From Oxytricha trifallax (Eukaryota > Ciliophora > Spirotrichea > Sporadotrichida > Oxytrichidae), in assembly GCA_000711775.1 (NCBI GenBank), contig ARYC01017170.1, positions 62,001-126,000 on the forward strand: a DNA stretch of 64,000 nt, given 5' to 3'. Numbering within the stretch: position 1 is the stretch's first letter; each line of letters starts with the position of its first letter. The translations under genes and the position numbers were made by a program. This document shows, in pieces, positions 12,458 through 22,878 of the stretch. The notes below the pieces were generated by a model. It did not search any database. It was given only the letters and a program-made list of their open reading frames with translations, and was not told where the DNA came from.

Positions 12458-14898
12458 ATGTATGTTATAGTACCCATAGAAAAGAAGAGAGGTAAGAAAG
12501 GAGGCAACTAACAAAAAAGAAGAAAAGGACAACAGAAAAAGTAGATAAAGACTCAATTTACGCAAAAAAAACTTAATGGTTTAAAAGGGTTTATCCCTTA
12601 TATAGTGAATTATCACTATCATATGCAAGGGAGGAGACTTTAAGCCCCCATGCGGATTAAATAATATTAATACTATTATTTTATATTTTTTGTTATTTTT
12701 TAAAACTTATTTATAAAGTTACTCGAGAAATTAAAATCTCATTAGATTAGTTTATTCATTTAAGAGTCATAGAATTAACTTTAAATTGCCAATATAATAT
12801 AATTTTTATTAATTTATTTTTAAATTCAATTTATTTCATGATTATTTGGTCTTCTGGTTTATCTTGAAACATTCATAATCCTCAAATACTTCTGAAATGA
12901 ATTTTGAATTTTTTAATTTATATAAAATTTATCATTTTTATTTAGTCGTAATTTATAACCTTTGCGTTGTATTTAGTAAATAGGAAAATATTTATTTATT
13001 GTATATTTTTAAACTTATTATTACATAAAATGCTTTGTTAGTTTTCAAACTCATTAAAATTTATTGAATTGACAAGGCTTAAAAAGTATTATTATGCTGA
13101 TTTAAAAAGAAATAGATTATTTTCTCTTTATATTAAGATTATATACAGGGATTTTAATTGTACAAAGCCATTGTATAATCATAAATATCTTCAAATTTCG
13201 TAAAATTGTTGATTCATAAAATATTTTATATATAAAAGATTTGGTCTTCAAGGAAGTACTATATTTAAAATTATACCAAATCATTTATTTCAATGAAAAA
13301 TGAATTTATGTCAAAATATTTGAATTCTAATTAGTTAACTTTGTTTTTATAGATTTAAACAATATTTTTATATATTATTACCTTCCTTCCTGATTACTTC
13401 ATATTATTTCAATTATAAAATGCTTATAAACTCATAAAATATAAATCATCTAGTAATTCTTGGGAGCAACCCAATCCTGCACTTAGTTGACCTATTAATT
13501 ATATATAATTAATAGTAATTCTTATAGTACCTGAAAAACTATCAAACATATTAGAATTAATATAAAATAAAATAAAAAATATTTGTAAAAATATAAGTTA
13601 AGAAATTAGTTTGAATTTACAACATTTAAATTGAATCTATATAATAATTATATAAAATTAAAGGGGAGGGAGAAGTTTCCTGCACTTTTTTTAACATGTA
13701 ATTTTTATAATTTTTACATAAAATTGCTAATAGAACTATTAATTTACAAGAAAATAATTGAAGAGGATAGTGTACATATATTCATTTAATTATTTAATAA
13801 TATAAGCATAAAGAAATTATGATTAAATTAGCTATAAATATAACAAAATTGGATAATATACTGTCAAAATATACATTTTTAAATTTTGAAAAACTTATAA
13901 TTAATAAAAAATATTATATAATAAGTGAATATAAATTGTTTGTGTTAAATTAAATTTCAAAAAGTCAGAAATAAATAATTGAAAACAAAAAGGTTTTGGA
14001 GAAAAAAGTAAGTGCATAAACCCCTCCCCAAATTAAATTTATATCGCAAAGACACAATAGAGAGCAAGATTAATCTTTCTTTGAAATACCAAATACTTTA
14101 TAAGTTTAAATATTCTATTGATTATCACATTTTTTTGCATTTCAAATTAAATTTATAATGAATATTATATTTTAATTCTTTAACATAATCTTACTAGAAA
14201 AATATTTTAACACTTAAAAAATATTAATAGCCTGCCTTATATTAATGAGTTAAAGAAATTTATAAAAAAAATAAAAATTTGAATAAAAATTTTTGTTTAT
14301 TCAATATTTAAATTTAATATTGATATGCAAAGGAATAAATATATTATAAGTTAGATTTTAACATTTTAAATGTTATTTCATTTCCCTATATCAACTCATA
14401 TTTTTATGTTTTGCTATGACTATTTAATTCAATTAGATTCACTGTAATCAGACCCTTAAAATTATTGATCTGGTTATTCCAAATCTACTAACTTTGTCCG
14501 TTTCTTTGAAATTAAAGGAGGAGCTCTAAAATTATTAAAATAATACAAGTAAGAAATATCATGATTGTACTCTATGTTGATGCAAAAAGATACGATCCCA
14601 AACAGCTTTGGAACTAAATATTTCCACATATTGAACAGATATCAATCTTCAAGACTGAACCAAAAAGTGTTCAAATGGGAGGCACTCATAAAATTGAATT
14701 GAGATTCAAGAAAGAAGAGGACGCAAGTATATTCATGATCAACTGTCACAAAAAAAAAGTAGCCAACCACAAATTTTGGAAAGGAGCTTCAAGATGTAAG
14801 AGAAAGAGAAAACTGGATATCCAAATTAAGACAAATAACTTAAAATAAAAAGGGATTGACCTTGATATATAAAATCGGGGGTCCCGAGAGACCCTAAT
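12458..14898 (+). CDS. Basic protein of unknown function, split by a 1.9-kb IES and cut by TBE A
   Basis: I do not recognise the protein. The first MDS, 12458-12636, starts MYVIVPIEKKRGKKGG and is strongly basic. The second, 14517-14898, encodes IMIVLYVDAKRYDPKQLWNQ, then a mixed-charge region with FKKEEDASIFMI, and ends at the left edge of TBE A. Both MDSs share the pointer GGAGGAG in the same codon phase. Joining gives an uninterrupted frame of about 185 codons up to the transposon. The beta-alpha-beta-like hydrophobic pattern of the second piece could be an RNA-binding fold, but no RNP motif is visible. The stop codon has been displaced by the transposon. Confidence 0.6.
12630..14523 (+). 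other. Large IES (about 1.9 kb) with pointer GGAGGAG
   Basis: GGAGGAG occurs at 12630-12636 and 14517-14523 in identical codon phase. The removed 1887 bp is very AT-rich, has no long frame, and carries a complete 367-bp MITE at 13663-14029. A G-rich 7-mer is unusual in DNA this AT-rich, which strengthens the case. Confidence 0.7.
13663..14029. mobile_element. MITE with G-tract ends and 8-bp target duplication
   Basis: The left end GGGGAGGGAGAAGTTTCCTG, followed by CACTTTTTT, is mirrored at the right end (AAAAAAGTAAGTGCATAAAC then CCCTCCCC). The element is flanked by AAATTAAA on both sides (13655-13662 and 14030-14037). The interior is AT-rich and non-coding. It shares its ends with the copy at 53646. 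An 8-bp duplication is known for hAT, P and Merlin elements; the ends do not clearly match any of them. Confidence 0.75.
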
Positions 14899-14988
14899 CA
14901 AAACCCCAAAACCCTTTGGTGAGGTTTATAAGTGCTGATTTGTTGTGTAAAGTTCTTATTGAGGTTAATAGAGAAATTAAGCCAATTT

Positions 14989-16027
14989 GAGAAATTCAGG
15001 GTATATCTTTGATGCGAAATATTTAGATTTACTCCCATAGCTTAAGTATTGTACAAGTATTAATATAAACTAAGTCAAACCAATGCTGAATATTGCAGCT
15101 TTAGCAAAGCTCCTATGCGAGTGCCTCAACTATTAGCTATCATTGCATCCTATCTGTTTATCATTATAAATCAGGCGCTTGAAAACATCCTGATAGAAAT
15201 TAAAAAGTTATCTTAGCAGCATATTGACTATCTCTGTCTAAAGTATAGGGTACACTTCCCACTTGACTAGCGAGCTGTGATGTTTCATCGAAAGTTTCCT
15301 GACATGTGCATCTCTCCATAAACTATCGCAAATATTTATATTAGGAATGGTATTACTTTCAAGACTTTCAACAGAGTGAAGAGAGTGAATGATTTTACAG
15401 TGCCATTTTATAGTAATAATTTAAACAATATATTTATATATGATTAAATGCAGAGAGCTATTACCAATAAAATCAAATTCATTCATGCTGATGAAGCTGT
15501 ATTTACCTTCTACACCCTTATTAATAAATCCTGGCATAAAAGTATGATAATATTGAAGCATATGACTAAAAAGTAAAGGTTGCCACTCACGCAATTTTAT
15601 CTAGTATTAGTGAAGATTCATGTCTAGAAGTTTATGTCATTTACCCTCGCTCTATTTAGCGAGAGCAGTATATCGAGTTTTTGCATAAGCTCAGAAAGAA
15701 GTATAGCAACTAAGAAATCATCTTGTTTGTTGATAACTTATCAGTTCATAAGACTAAGTAGACTAAGAAAGCTTATGAAGAGTTAAACATTATTCCTGTA
15801 TACAACGTTCCTTATAGCCCATAATTTAATGGAATTGAGTTTTACTGGAGTCAAATTAAGACTTTCTCAAGAAATTGCTGCTATATCATCTAATGCATGA
15901 TTTACCAATCGATACAGTAGACTTAATACAAATTAGTTGCAAGAGAGTGAGAAAGGAAAAGAGTACGATATGTGCAAGGGAAGGAATAATGAATGTTTAT
16001 TAATAGATTTTAGACTTAAATGAATGA
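14989..16027 (+). pseudogene. TBE A transposase (42-kDa type), decayed
   Basis: DD34E transposase of the IS630/Tc1 group, which cuts at the inverted repeats and inserts at ANT. The 5' end is degenerate: the start codon and about eight codons seen in B and G are missing near 14989. The catalytic region is recognisable from the first Asp (HADEAVFTF near 15490) to the Glu block (YSPQFNGIEFYW near 15820), though with frame changes. It ends at TGA 16025-16027, close to the convergent 22-kDa gene. Confidence 0.8.
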
Positions 16028-16276
16028 AATAGTTCACATATTAAATAGACCCTGAAAAGGATTAGGCTTCTCTTTCTTTTCTTCCTCTTAAGGCTTTACA
16101 GGCCCTAAGTTTCTTCTCTTACTGCTATCCCCTGAATCAAAACCCCAAAACCCCTTAGTGAGGTTTATAAGTGCTTTGATTTGTAGGGTATAGTTGGGGT
16201 CTTATTGGGGTTAGTAGAGAAAACGCATGTTTTTTATGAATTTAATGAATATTTAATGAGTATTACTGTACTTAAT

Positions 16277-17723
16277 TCAAACAAATTGTATCTGCTTATC
16301 TTTGTGATACCTCTTGAATTTAGCAGTCTGTAGTTGTTCTAGTATATCATCCAATGATTATCGTGGATATGCTGGAGCTTTTACAATGACCATCTCAACT
16401 ATCTTCTTAATTTCATTGCATATTTCATCTTGCTTAATATGTTTAGCAGCCAAACTTATTGATTATTTCTCATGTTTTGTTCCAAGTATGACATACTTTC
16501 CATATCGCACTCTAAGATAATTGCAGCTACCGCCCAAACATCCCATTACACAGAGCCATTTGTCCATTTCTCTCTTATAGGGAAGTATCCTGGAGTGCCT
16601 AAAACCTTAGCTAAAGTCACTATCTCTTGTCTTATTGCTCTGTTGAAATCTATGACTACTACTTCTAAAGGGCAGAGATTTAGCATTACATTTTCTGGCT
16701 TCAAATCTCTATGAACATACCCTAGATCATGGAGCTCTTTCACACCCTTAGTCATATCTGTGAGTATCTCATTCAAATCATCAGGATATCTATTATGGTA
16801 GAGATACTCTCTTAGAGACATTTCAAACTTCTTGAGTCTCAATGCAATAAAACCATGACCAAGTATAACTCCGTCGACTTAGCTAAGTTCTTGCATTATC
16901 TTTTCTAAGCCTCTCTCAGTACTATGTATTCATTTGCAAACTCATTTTAATATTGCTCGTTCTTAATGAGATACTTGAATGGATATACCTTGTATGCGAA
17001 TTCATCAACAACTATAAGTTTTACCTTGTTAGGTACGTCAATATTCAAATAGTTTTCAATACAGCTGCTTATGTCGACTGCATTTAATGCAGGTATATAC
17101 ATTGCTCTCTCTTATAAGCATGCAATATACATACCATTTGCTGGTTGGTTCATTGACTCAAACCGCTTCTATCTCTTAAGTCTCTCCTACTGCTCTATTT
17201 GTGAATCAAGAGAGTTATTTTTTCTTTTAGCAGGTATAAGCTTTTAAGTTTCCTCATCTTTAATCAGGAATTCGCTTAGATGATGCTTTTGCATATGTCT
17301 CTTTACTTTAGCTGAGTGCGTATAAGACTTCATGCAGGTATTGCATTAGTATCTACCATCTACTTTATCATGCTTGAAGTAGATCTTAGCTCTACCAGAG
17401 TGTACCTCTTTGATGTGTCTCTTCAAGCTAGACTCAGTTGAGAAGAAATTTTAGCAGTCTTCACATTAAAATGTTTTAATTTTTTCTATTGGTTGCTGTT
17501 CCTTATCTTCCTCAACCAATTCAACTTATGTTTAAACTCCCATCTCAGCACTCTACTTCTTGTTTTAAACTTAAATTTTAAAGACCTCAGCTTCAAACTC
17601 TAGAGCTCTTAGCTCTACCTCCTTTTCAATATAAATTACTTCTGGTTTCTTGGAGGAGCCAAAGTTGAGCAATGATTAACCTGTTCCAAGAGAAACTGCC
17701 TTACGATTTAAGTTAGCCGCCAT
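16277..17723 (-). pseudogene. TBE B zinc-finger/kinase gene (57-kDa), one frameshift
   Basis: The start at 17723 (MAANLNRKA) is shared with A. A conserved acidic N-terminal region is followed by two C2H2 zinc fingers (CEDC at about 17455; a second at about 17350) and then a protein kinase domain. At 16842-16546 it reads LGYVHRDLKPENVML and VVIDFNRA, so the catalytic loop is intact while the DFG motif is DFN. GTPGYF in the activation segment is present. One base is missing near 16485 compared with A (CATACTTGG against CATACTTTGG), which breaks the last quarter. The stop would be TGA 16277-16279. Confidence 0.85.
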
Positions 17724-17894
17724 GTTTAAATTCAAATTTAAATTTCTATTATTAATAAGTAAAAACCTCACTGGCTATACTAACTTTGTATAGGAGCTGG
17801 CACTGCAACAACAATGGTTGATTCTTAGGTGTTAGACATCATATTTATACTTAGTTTATAACTATAAATTTTCTAATTTTATGCTTAATATTTT

Positions 17895-18110
17895 TAATTT
17901 TGGTACCAACTGAGAAAAAATTCAGGTTGGTACTGGTACCAATTAGGTTTTGAACCATTTTGGAACTTTTCCATTAAAACCTCATTAGTTAAAAACTAGG
18001 TACTAATTAAGTATTGGTACTATTAAATTGGTACCAATTAAATTTAAACGAATTTAGTACCGGTACTAATCAAATTTAAACAAATTTAGTACTAATTTAA
18101 TGGAACTAAA
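17895..18110. promoter_or_regulatory. GGTACC-rich divergent promoter region of TBE B
   Basis: Between the divergent kinase and 22-kDa genes, GGTACC, GGTACT and AGTACC occur repeatedly, many as perfect palindromes embedded in AATT/TTAAT. The same cluster sits in the same place in A (21130-21320) and G (45965-46190). It is absent from subfamily C/D/E', which carries a different palindrome there. Position and symmetry suggest binding sites for a dimeric regulator of both genes; this is inference. Confidence 0.5.
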
Positions 18111-18289
18111 TTGATAAAAATGGAGCTCCATCTCTGAAGTTTGTTACAGCTTCTGCCAGCTTTCTCCACGTATCCTTACCAGGTTGACCTCCTATAAGAT
18201 GCCCATATTTAATACTAAGATTTTTAACAGTAGGATCCAGAACTCTATATATTAAAATTTGAAATTCAATAACAAGAGAAGGAACAAGG

Positions 18290-19079
18290 ATGGAATCTAT
18301 AAATACTGCTATGAAGAGGGTTGAAGCTTAAGAAATGATCTCAAGATTTAGAAGCAAGGAAGATCTCTATCGATACCTCACTTAGCATGGTAAGCATGTG
18401 AAATATACTCAATCATATGCTATAGTGGGTTTATTCCTTCCAACGATGGAAGGTACCAAAATTTCATTCTTAAAAGCTATACTCTGCGATGAGAAGAAAG
18501 CTTCAAAAACAGTGAAATAAAGTTGATAGATATACCAAACTACCCAGAGATTTCAGTCACTAATCTCTACGAGGATGCGATGAAAGATGAAGAGGTGGTA
18601 GTTTATCTTCCTACCAAGAAACAACTCTCTAACAAGCTTCCAGAAAGGAGCTTCTTCTTTGGAGTTCTTGGCACTTTAAGAGAGAGTTATCTCAGAGAGA
18701 TCATTGAAGAAGCTCACAAAAAACGCTACTCTATTTCTCCTGAAGATTAAAAGAAGCAAGGCATACTAATAAGCGAGACCTGGCTCGCTGAGCTTAAGAA
18801 GCACCCATTCCTCTCTAGTAAGCTTTGATTCATAACTTTGTAGGGAAACCTGGAACTGGTATATTCCTAATGAAAGAGCATGCGAAGGTTCACAGAGAGA
18901 GAAAGTCATAGACTATTTATGAAGTGAGCAAAAGACTTTATAAAGATGTCTAAAAGCCAGAAGAAATGAACATAGATGCAGGAGCTGGCACAAAGAGAAG
19001 AAATATGGGTCCAAGCAAGCCATAAGAAGAGGAGAAGAAAGAGAAGCCAAACCCCTTTATGGGCCAATTTAATATGTGA
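18290..19079 (+). pseudogene. TBE B 22-kDa gene with 36-nt intron
   Basis: ATG 18290 reads MESINTAMKRVEAQEM. After a GTAAG...TATAG intron (18390-18425) the frame continues VGLFLPTMEGTKISFLKA, then IPNYPEISVTNLYEDAM and KLPERSFFFGVLGTL. The frame changes near 18510, and the tail is near GAGTKRRN. It ends at TGA 19077-19079, seven bases from the convergent transposase stop. No known domain; role in transposition unknown. Confidence 0.8.
18390..18425 (+). other. Conserved 36-nt intron of the TBE 22-kDa gene
   Basis: GTAAG at the donor and TAG at the acceptor. The other copies checked have the same position and exactly 36 nt (C, D at 36692-36727, and G), although the interior sequences differ. 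Removal joins ...(Q/H)G to GLFLPT. Confidence 0.75.
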
Positions 19080-19085
19080 ATATAT

Positions 19086-20149
19086 TCATTCGTATAAATC
19101 TAAAACTTATTTATAAACATTCATTCTTCCTTCTCTCGCACAAACTGTTGTCTTATCCACGCTTACTCTCTACAGCTGCTTTGAATCAAGTCTACTGTAT
19201 CGATAGGCAAGTCATGCACAAGATGATACAGCAGCAGCTTCTTGTAGTGAGTCTTGATTTAACTCCAGTAGAATTCTATTCCATTAAATTAAGGACTATA
19301 AGGAACGTTATAAACAGGAGTTAAGTTTAGGTCTTCATAAGCTTTCTTAGACACCTTAGTCTTATGAACTGAAAGGTTATCAACAAACAGGATGATCTCT
19401 TGGTTGCTATACTTCTCTCTGAGCTTATGTAGGAACTCTATATACTACTCTCGCTTAATAGAGCGAGGGTGAATCACATAACTCTCTAAGCCTGAATCTT
19501 CACTTATACCAGCTAAAATTGCATGGGTAACTACCTTCACTTTTTAGTCATAAACTTCTATATTATCATACTTCTTATACCATGACTTATTAATAAAAGT
19601 GTTGAAAGTAAACACAGCTTCATCTGCATGTATGAACTTGATGTTATTATCAATAGCTCTCTGCATTTAATCATATATATAGTTTAAATTATTACTATAA
19701 AATGGCACTGTAAAATCAATCACTCTCTTCACTCTGTTGACAGTCTTGAAAGTAATACCATTTCTTCTATAAATGTTGGCTATAGTCTAAGGAGAGATGC
19801 GCATATCAGGAAACTTGCGATGAAACATTACAGCTCGCTAGTCTAGAGGAAAGTGTGCCCAATACTTTAAAGTCTTAGAGTCACAGAGGTAGTCAATATG
19901 GTGCTGTGAGAACTTTTATTTTCTAGCAGGATGCTTTCAAGTACCAGAATTAAAATGCTAAACAGCTAACATGCAGTGATACCTAACAGTAGAGGCACTC
20001 TTGTGTAAGAGCTTTGCAATAGCTGCATAATTCAATACTGGTTTGACTTAATCTATATTAATACTCGTACCATACCTAAGCTGAAGCAGTAAATCTAAAT
20101 ATTTCTCATCATAAATCGACCCTAAATTTCGCTAATTTCTATTTCTCAT
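19086..20149 (-). pseudogene. TBE B transposase, DD34E, with one internal TGA
   Basis: Start at 20149 (MRNRNQRNLGSIYDE). The N-terminal part resembles a helix-turn-helix (LLHKSASTVRYHC). The catalytic residues are all present: Asp in FIHADEAVF, Asp in ILFVDNLSVHKTK, and Glu in YSPQFNGIEFYW, with 34 residues between the last two. A TGA at about 19933 follows NSGT. TBE G has a TGA at the same place, so the change probably predates both copies. Gene end near TGA 19086-19088. Confidence 0.85.
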
Positions 20150-21501
20150 TTTGTAAATTGGCCTAATTTCTCTACTAACCCCAATAAGACCCCAACTATA
20201 CCCTACAAATCAAAGCACTTATAAACCTCACTAAGGGGTTTTGGGGTTTTGAATCTATGTTCATATTTTCTGGCTTTTAACATCTTTATAAAGTCTCTTG
20301 CTAGCTTAATGAACTGTCTGCTGTTTTCTATCTCTATGAAACTTAGCATGTTCTTTCATAACATATATACCAGTGCCAGATTTTCCTACAAAGTTATATG
20401 TCAAAGCTTAATTGAAAGAAAATGATGCTTCTTAAGTTCCTCTTGCCAGGCTGAGCTTATTAGAATGCCTTTTTTCTTCTAGTCTTCAGGAGAGATAGAA
20501 TATCATTTCTTATGAGCTTTTTCAATAATTTCTCTGAGATACTCCTCTTTTATTGTACCAAGAACACCAAAAAAGAAGTTCCTCTCTGGTAGTTTATTTG
20601 AGAGTTGCTTCTTGGAAGGAATGTAAACTACCACTTCCTCATCTTACATGGCATCCTCATAAAGATTAGTGACTAAAACTCAGGGTAGTTGGGAATTTCT
20701 ATTAGTTTAATCTCTTTATTTTTAAAAACTTTCTTCTCCTCACAAAGTATTGCTTTCAAGAATGAAATTTTGGTACCTTCCATCGTTGGAAAGAGCAAAC
20801 CAACTGTATAATATGTTAATATATCAAGTTAACTTACCATGTAAAGGTATGTATCGATAGAGATCTTCCTTACTTCTGAATCTTTATATCATTTCTTGAG
20901 CTTCAACTCTTTTCATTTGATCATTGAGTGATTCCATCTTTGTTCATCTTCCTATAAATGAATTTCAAATTTTAATGTATAGACTTCTGGATCCTATCCT
21001 TTAAAAACTTACTATTAAATATGGACATCTTATAGGAGGTCAACCCTGCAAAGATACGTGGAGAAAGTTTGAAGAAGCTTTAACAAACTGCAGTGATGGA
21101 GCTCCATTTATATCAATTAAGTTCCATTAAATTATACTAAATTTGTTTAAATTTAATTGGTACTGTAACTAAATCATTTTAATTTTAATTAGCACCAATT
21201 TAATAGTACCAAAACTTAATTATTACCCAGTTTTAAACTAATGAGGTTTTAATGGAAAAGTTCCAAAATGGTTCAAAACCTAATTGGTACCAGTACCAAC
21301 CTGAATTTATTCTCAGTTGGTACCAAAATTAAAAATATTAAGCATAAAATTAGAAAATTTATAGTTATAAACTAAGTATAAATATGATGTCTAACACCTA
21401 AGAATCAACCATTGTTGTTGCAGTGCCAGCTCCTATACAAAGTTAGTATAGCCAGTGAGGTTTTTACTTATTAATAATAGAAATTAAATTTGAATTTAAA
21501 C

Positions 21502-22683
21502 ATGGCGGCTAACTTAAATCGTAAGGCATTTTCTCTTGGAACAGGTTAATCATTGCTCAACTTTGGCTCCTCCAAGAAACCAGAAGTAATTTATATTGAA
21601 AAGGAGGTAGAGCTAAGAGCTCTAGAGTTTGAAGCTGAGGTCTTTAAAATTTAAGTTTAAAACAAGAAGTAGAGTGCTGAGATGGGAGTTTAAACATAAG
21701 TTGAATTGATTGAGGAAGATAAGGAACAGCAACCAATAGAAAAAATTAAAACATTTTAATGTGAAGACTGCTAAAATTTCTTCTAAATTGAGTCTAGCTT
21801 GAAGAGGCACATCAAAGAGATACACTCTGGTAGAGCTAAGATCTACTTCAAGCATGATAAAGTTGATGGTAGGTATTAGTGCACAACATGCATGAAGTCT
21901 TATACACACTCAGTCAAATTAAAGAGGCATATGAAAACACTACTTAAGCGAAAGTGGTTGATGAATTTGCTTACAAGGTATACCCTTTCAAATATTTCAT
22001 TAAGAACGACCAGTATTAAAATGGGTGTGCAAATGAATACATACTGAGAGAGGCTTAGTAAAGATAATGCAAGAACTAAGCTCGACGGGTTATCCTTGGC
22101 CATGGTTTTATTGCATTGAGACTCAAGAATTTTGAAATGACTCTAAGAGAGTATCTCTACCTTAATAGATATCCTGATGATTTGAATAAAATACTTACAG
22201 AAATGACTAAGGATGTGAAAGAGCTCCATGATTTAGGGTATGTTCATAGAGATTTTAAGCCAGAAAATGTAATGCTTAAGCTCTGCCCTTTAGAAATAGT
22301 ATTCATAGATATCAACAGAGTGATAAGATAAGAGGTAGTGACTTTAGCAAAGGTTAAAGGCACACCAGAATACTTCCCAATTAGAGAGAAGTGGACTAAT
22401 GGCTCTGTGTAGTGGGATGTTTGGGCGTTAGCTGCTATTATCTTAGAGTACGATATGGAAAGTATGTCATACTTTGGAACAAAACATGAGAAATAATCAA
22501 TAAGTTTGGCTGCTAAACATATTAAGCAAGATAAAATATGCAATGAAATTAATAAGATAGTTGAAATGATAATTTTAAGAGCTCCAGCACTTCAAAAATA
22601 ATCATTAGACGATATACTAAAGGAACTACAGACAGCTAGATTCAAGAGGTATCACAAAGATAAGCAGATAAAATTTGATTGAA
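21502..22683 (+). pseudogene. TBE A zinc-finger/kinase gene with internal deletion
   Basis: The start MAANLNRKAF at 21502 and two C2H2 fingers (about 21770-21850 and 21880-21930) are present. About 260 bp found in G between the second finger and the kinase N-lobe are missing at about 21950. The kinase part reads ELHDLGYVHRDFKPENVML and VFIDINRV, so DFG has become DIN. Stop TGA 22681-22683. Probably not functional. Confidence 0.82.
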
Positions 22684-22878
22684 TTAAGTACAGTAATACT
22701 CATTAAATATTCATTAAATTCATAAAAAACCTGCGTTTTCTCTACTAACCCCAATAGACCCCAACTATACCCTACGAATCAAAGCACTTATAAACCTCAC
22801 TCAGGAGTTTTGGGGTTTTGATTATATCTTGCTTCCAGGGATTTGACTTTGTGATCATATCATTATTATTATTATTAT

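Larger units (their letters stand above)
16138..20251 (-). mobile_element. TBE B, full length (4114 bp), nested in TBE A
   Basis: Perfect CAAAACCCCAAAACCCC ends lie at both sides, with a long inverted repeat continuing to about 80 bp inside. The 3-bp target duplication AAT is at 16135-16137 and 20252-20254. It is inverted relative to A. Gene order, read from its own left end on the minus strand, is transposase, 22-kDa gene, zinc-finger/kinase gene. It belongs to the same subfamily as A and G, so a TBE jumped into a near relative. Confidence 0.95.
16034..20937 (-). pseudogene. TBE A 22-kDa gene, split by insertion of TBE B
   Basis: The gene starts at the ATG at 20937 and runs to 20255, is then interrupted by the whole of TBE B, and resumes at 16134 down to about 16034. 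Joining across the AAT duplication gives the order seen in other copies (...GAGTKRR...). The function of the 22-kDa protein is unknown; it lacks a motif I recognise. This copy cannot work while B is present. Confidence 0.85.
14899..22820 (+). mobile_element. TBE A (telomere-bearing element), carrying TBE B inside it
   Basis: It begins CAAAACCCCAAAACCC and ends GGGGTTTTG with the inner terminal repeat of the A/B/G subfamily (GAGGTTTATAAGTGC). Gene order is transposase (+), 22-kDa gene (-) and zinc-finger/kinase gene (+). Without TBE B and its duplication it is about 3.8 kb, some 300 bp short of B and G, mainly through a deletion inside the kinase gene. The flanks are AAT on the left and ATT on the right, so they do not form a clean duplication. 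It interrupts the gene at 12458-14898. Confidence 0.92.

Noticed and set aside
14870-14895. GGGTC/GACCC hairpin just left of TBE A as a terminator
   Set aside because: It lies within the open frame of the basic protein gene and has a stem of only five base pairs.
16314-16714. Plus-strand open frames in this interval
   Set aside because: They are antisense shadows of the TBE B kinase gene. The same shadow appears opposite the kinase gene in A (22244-22543).
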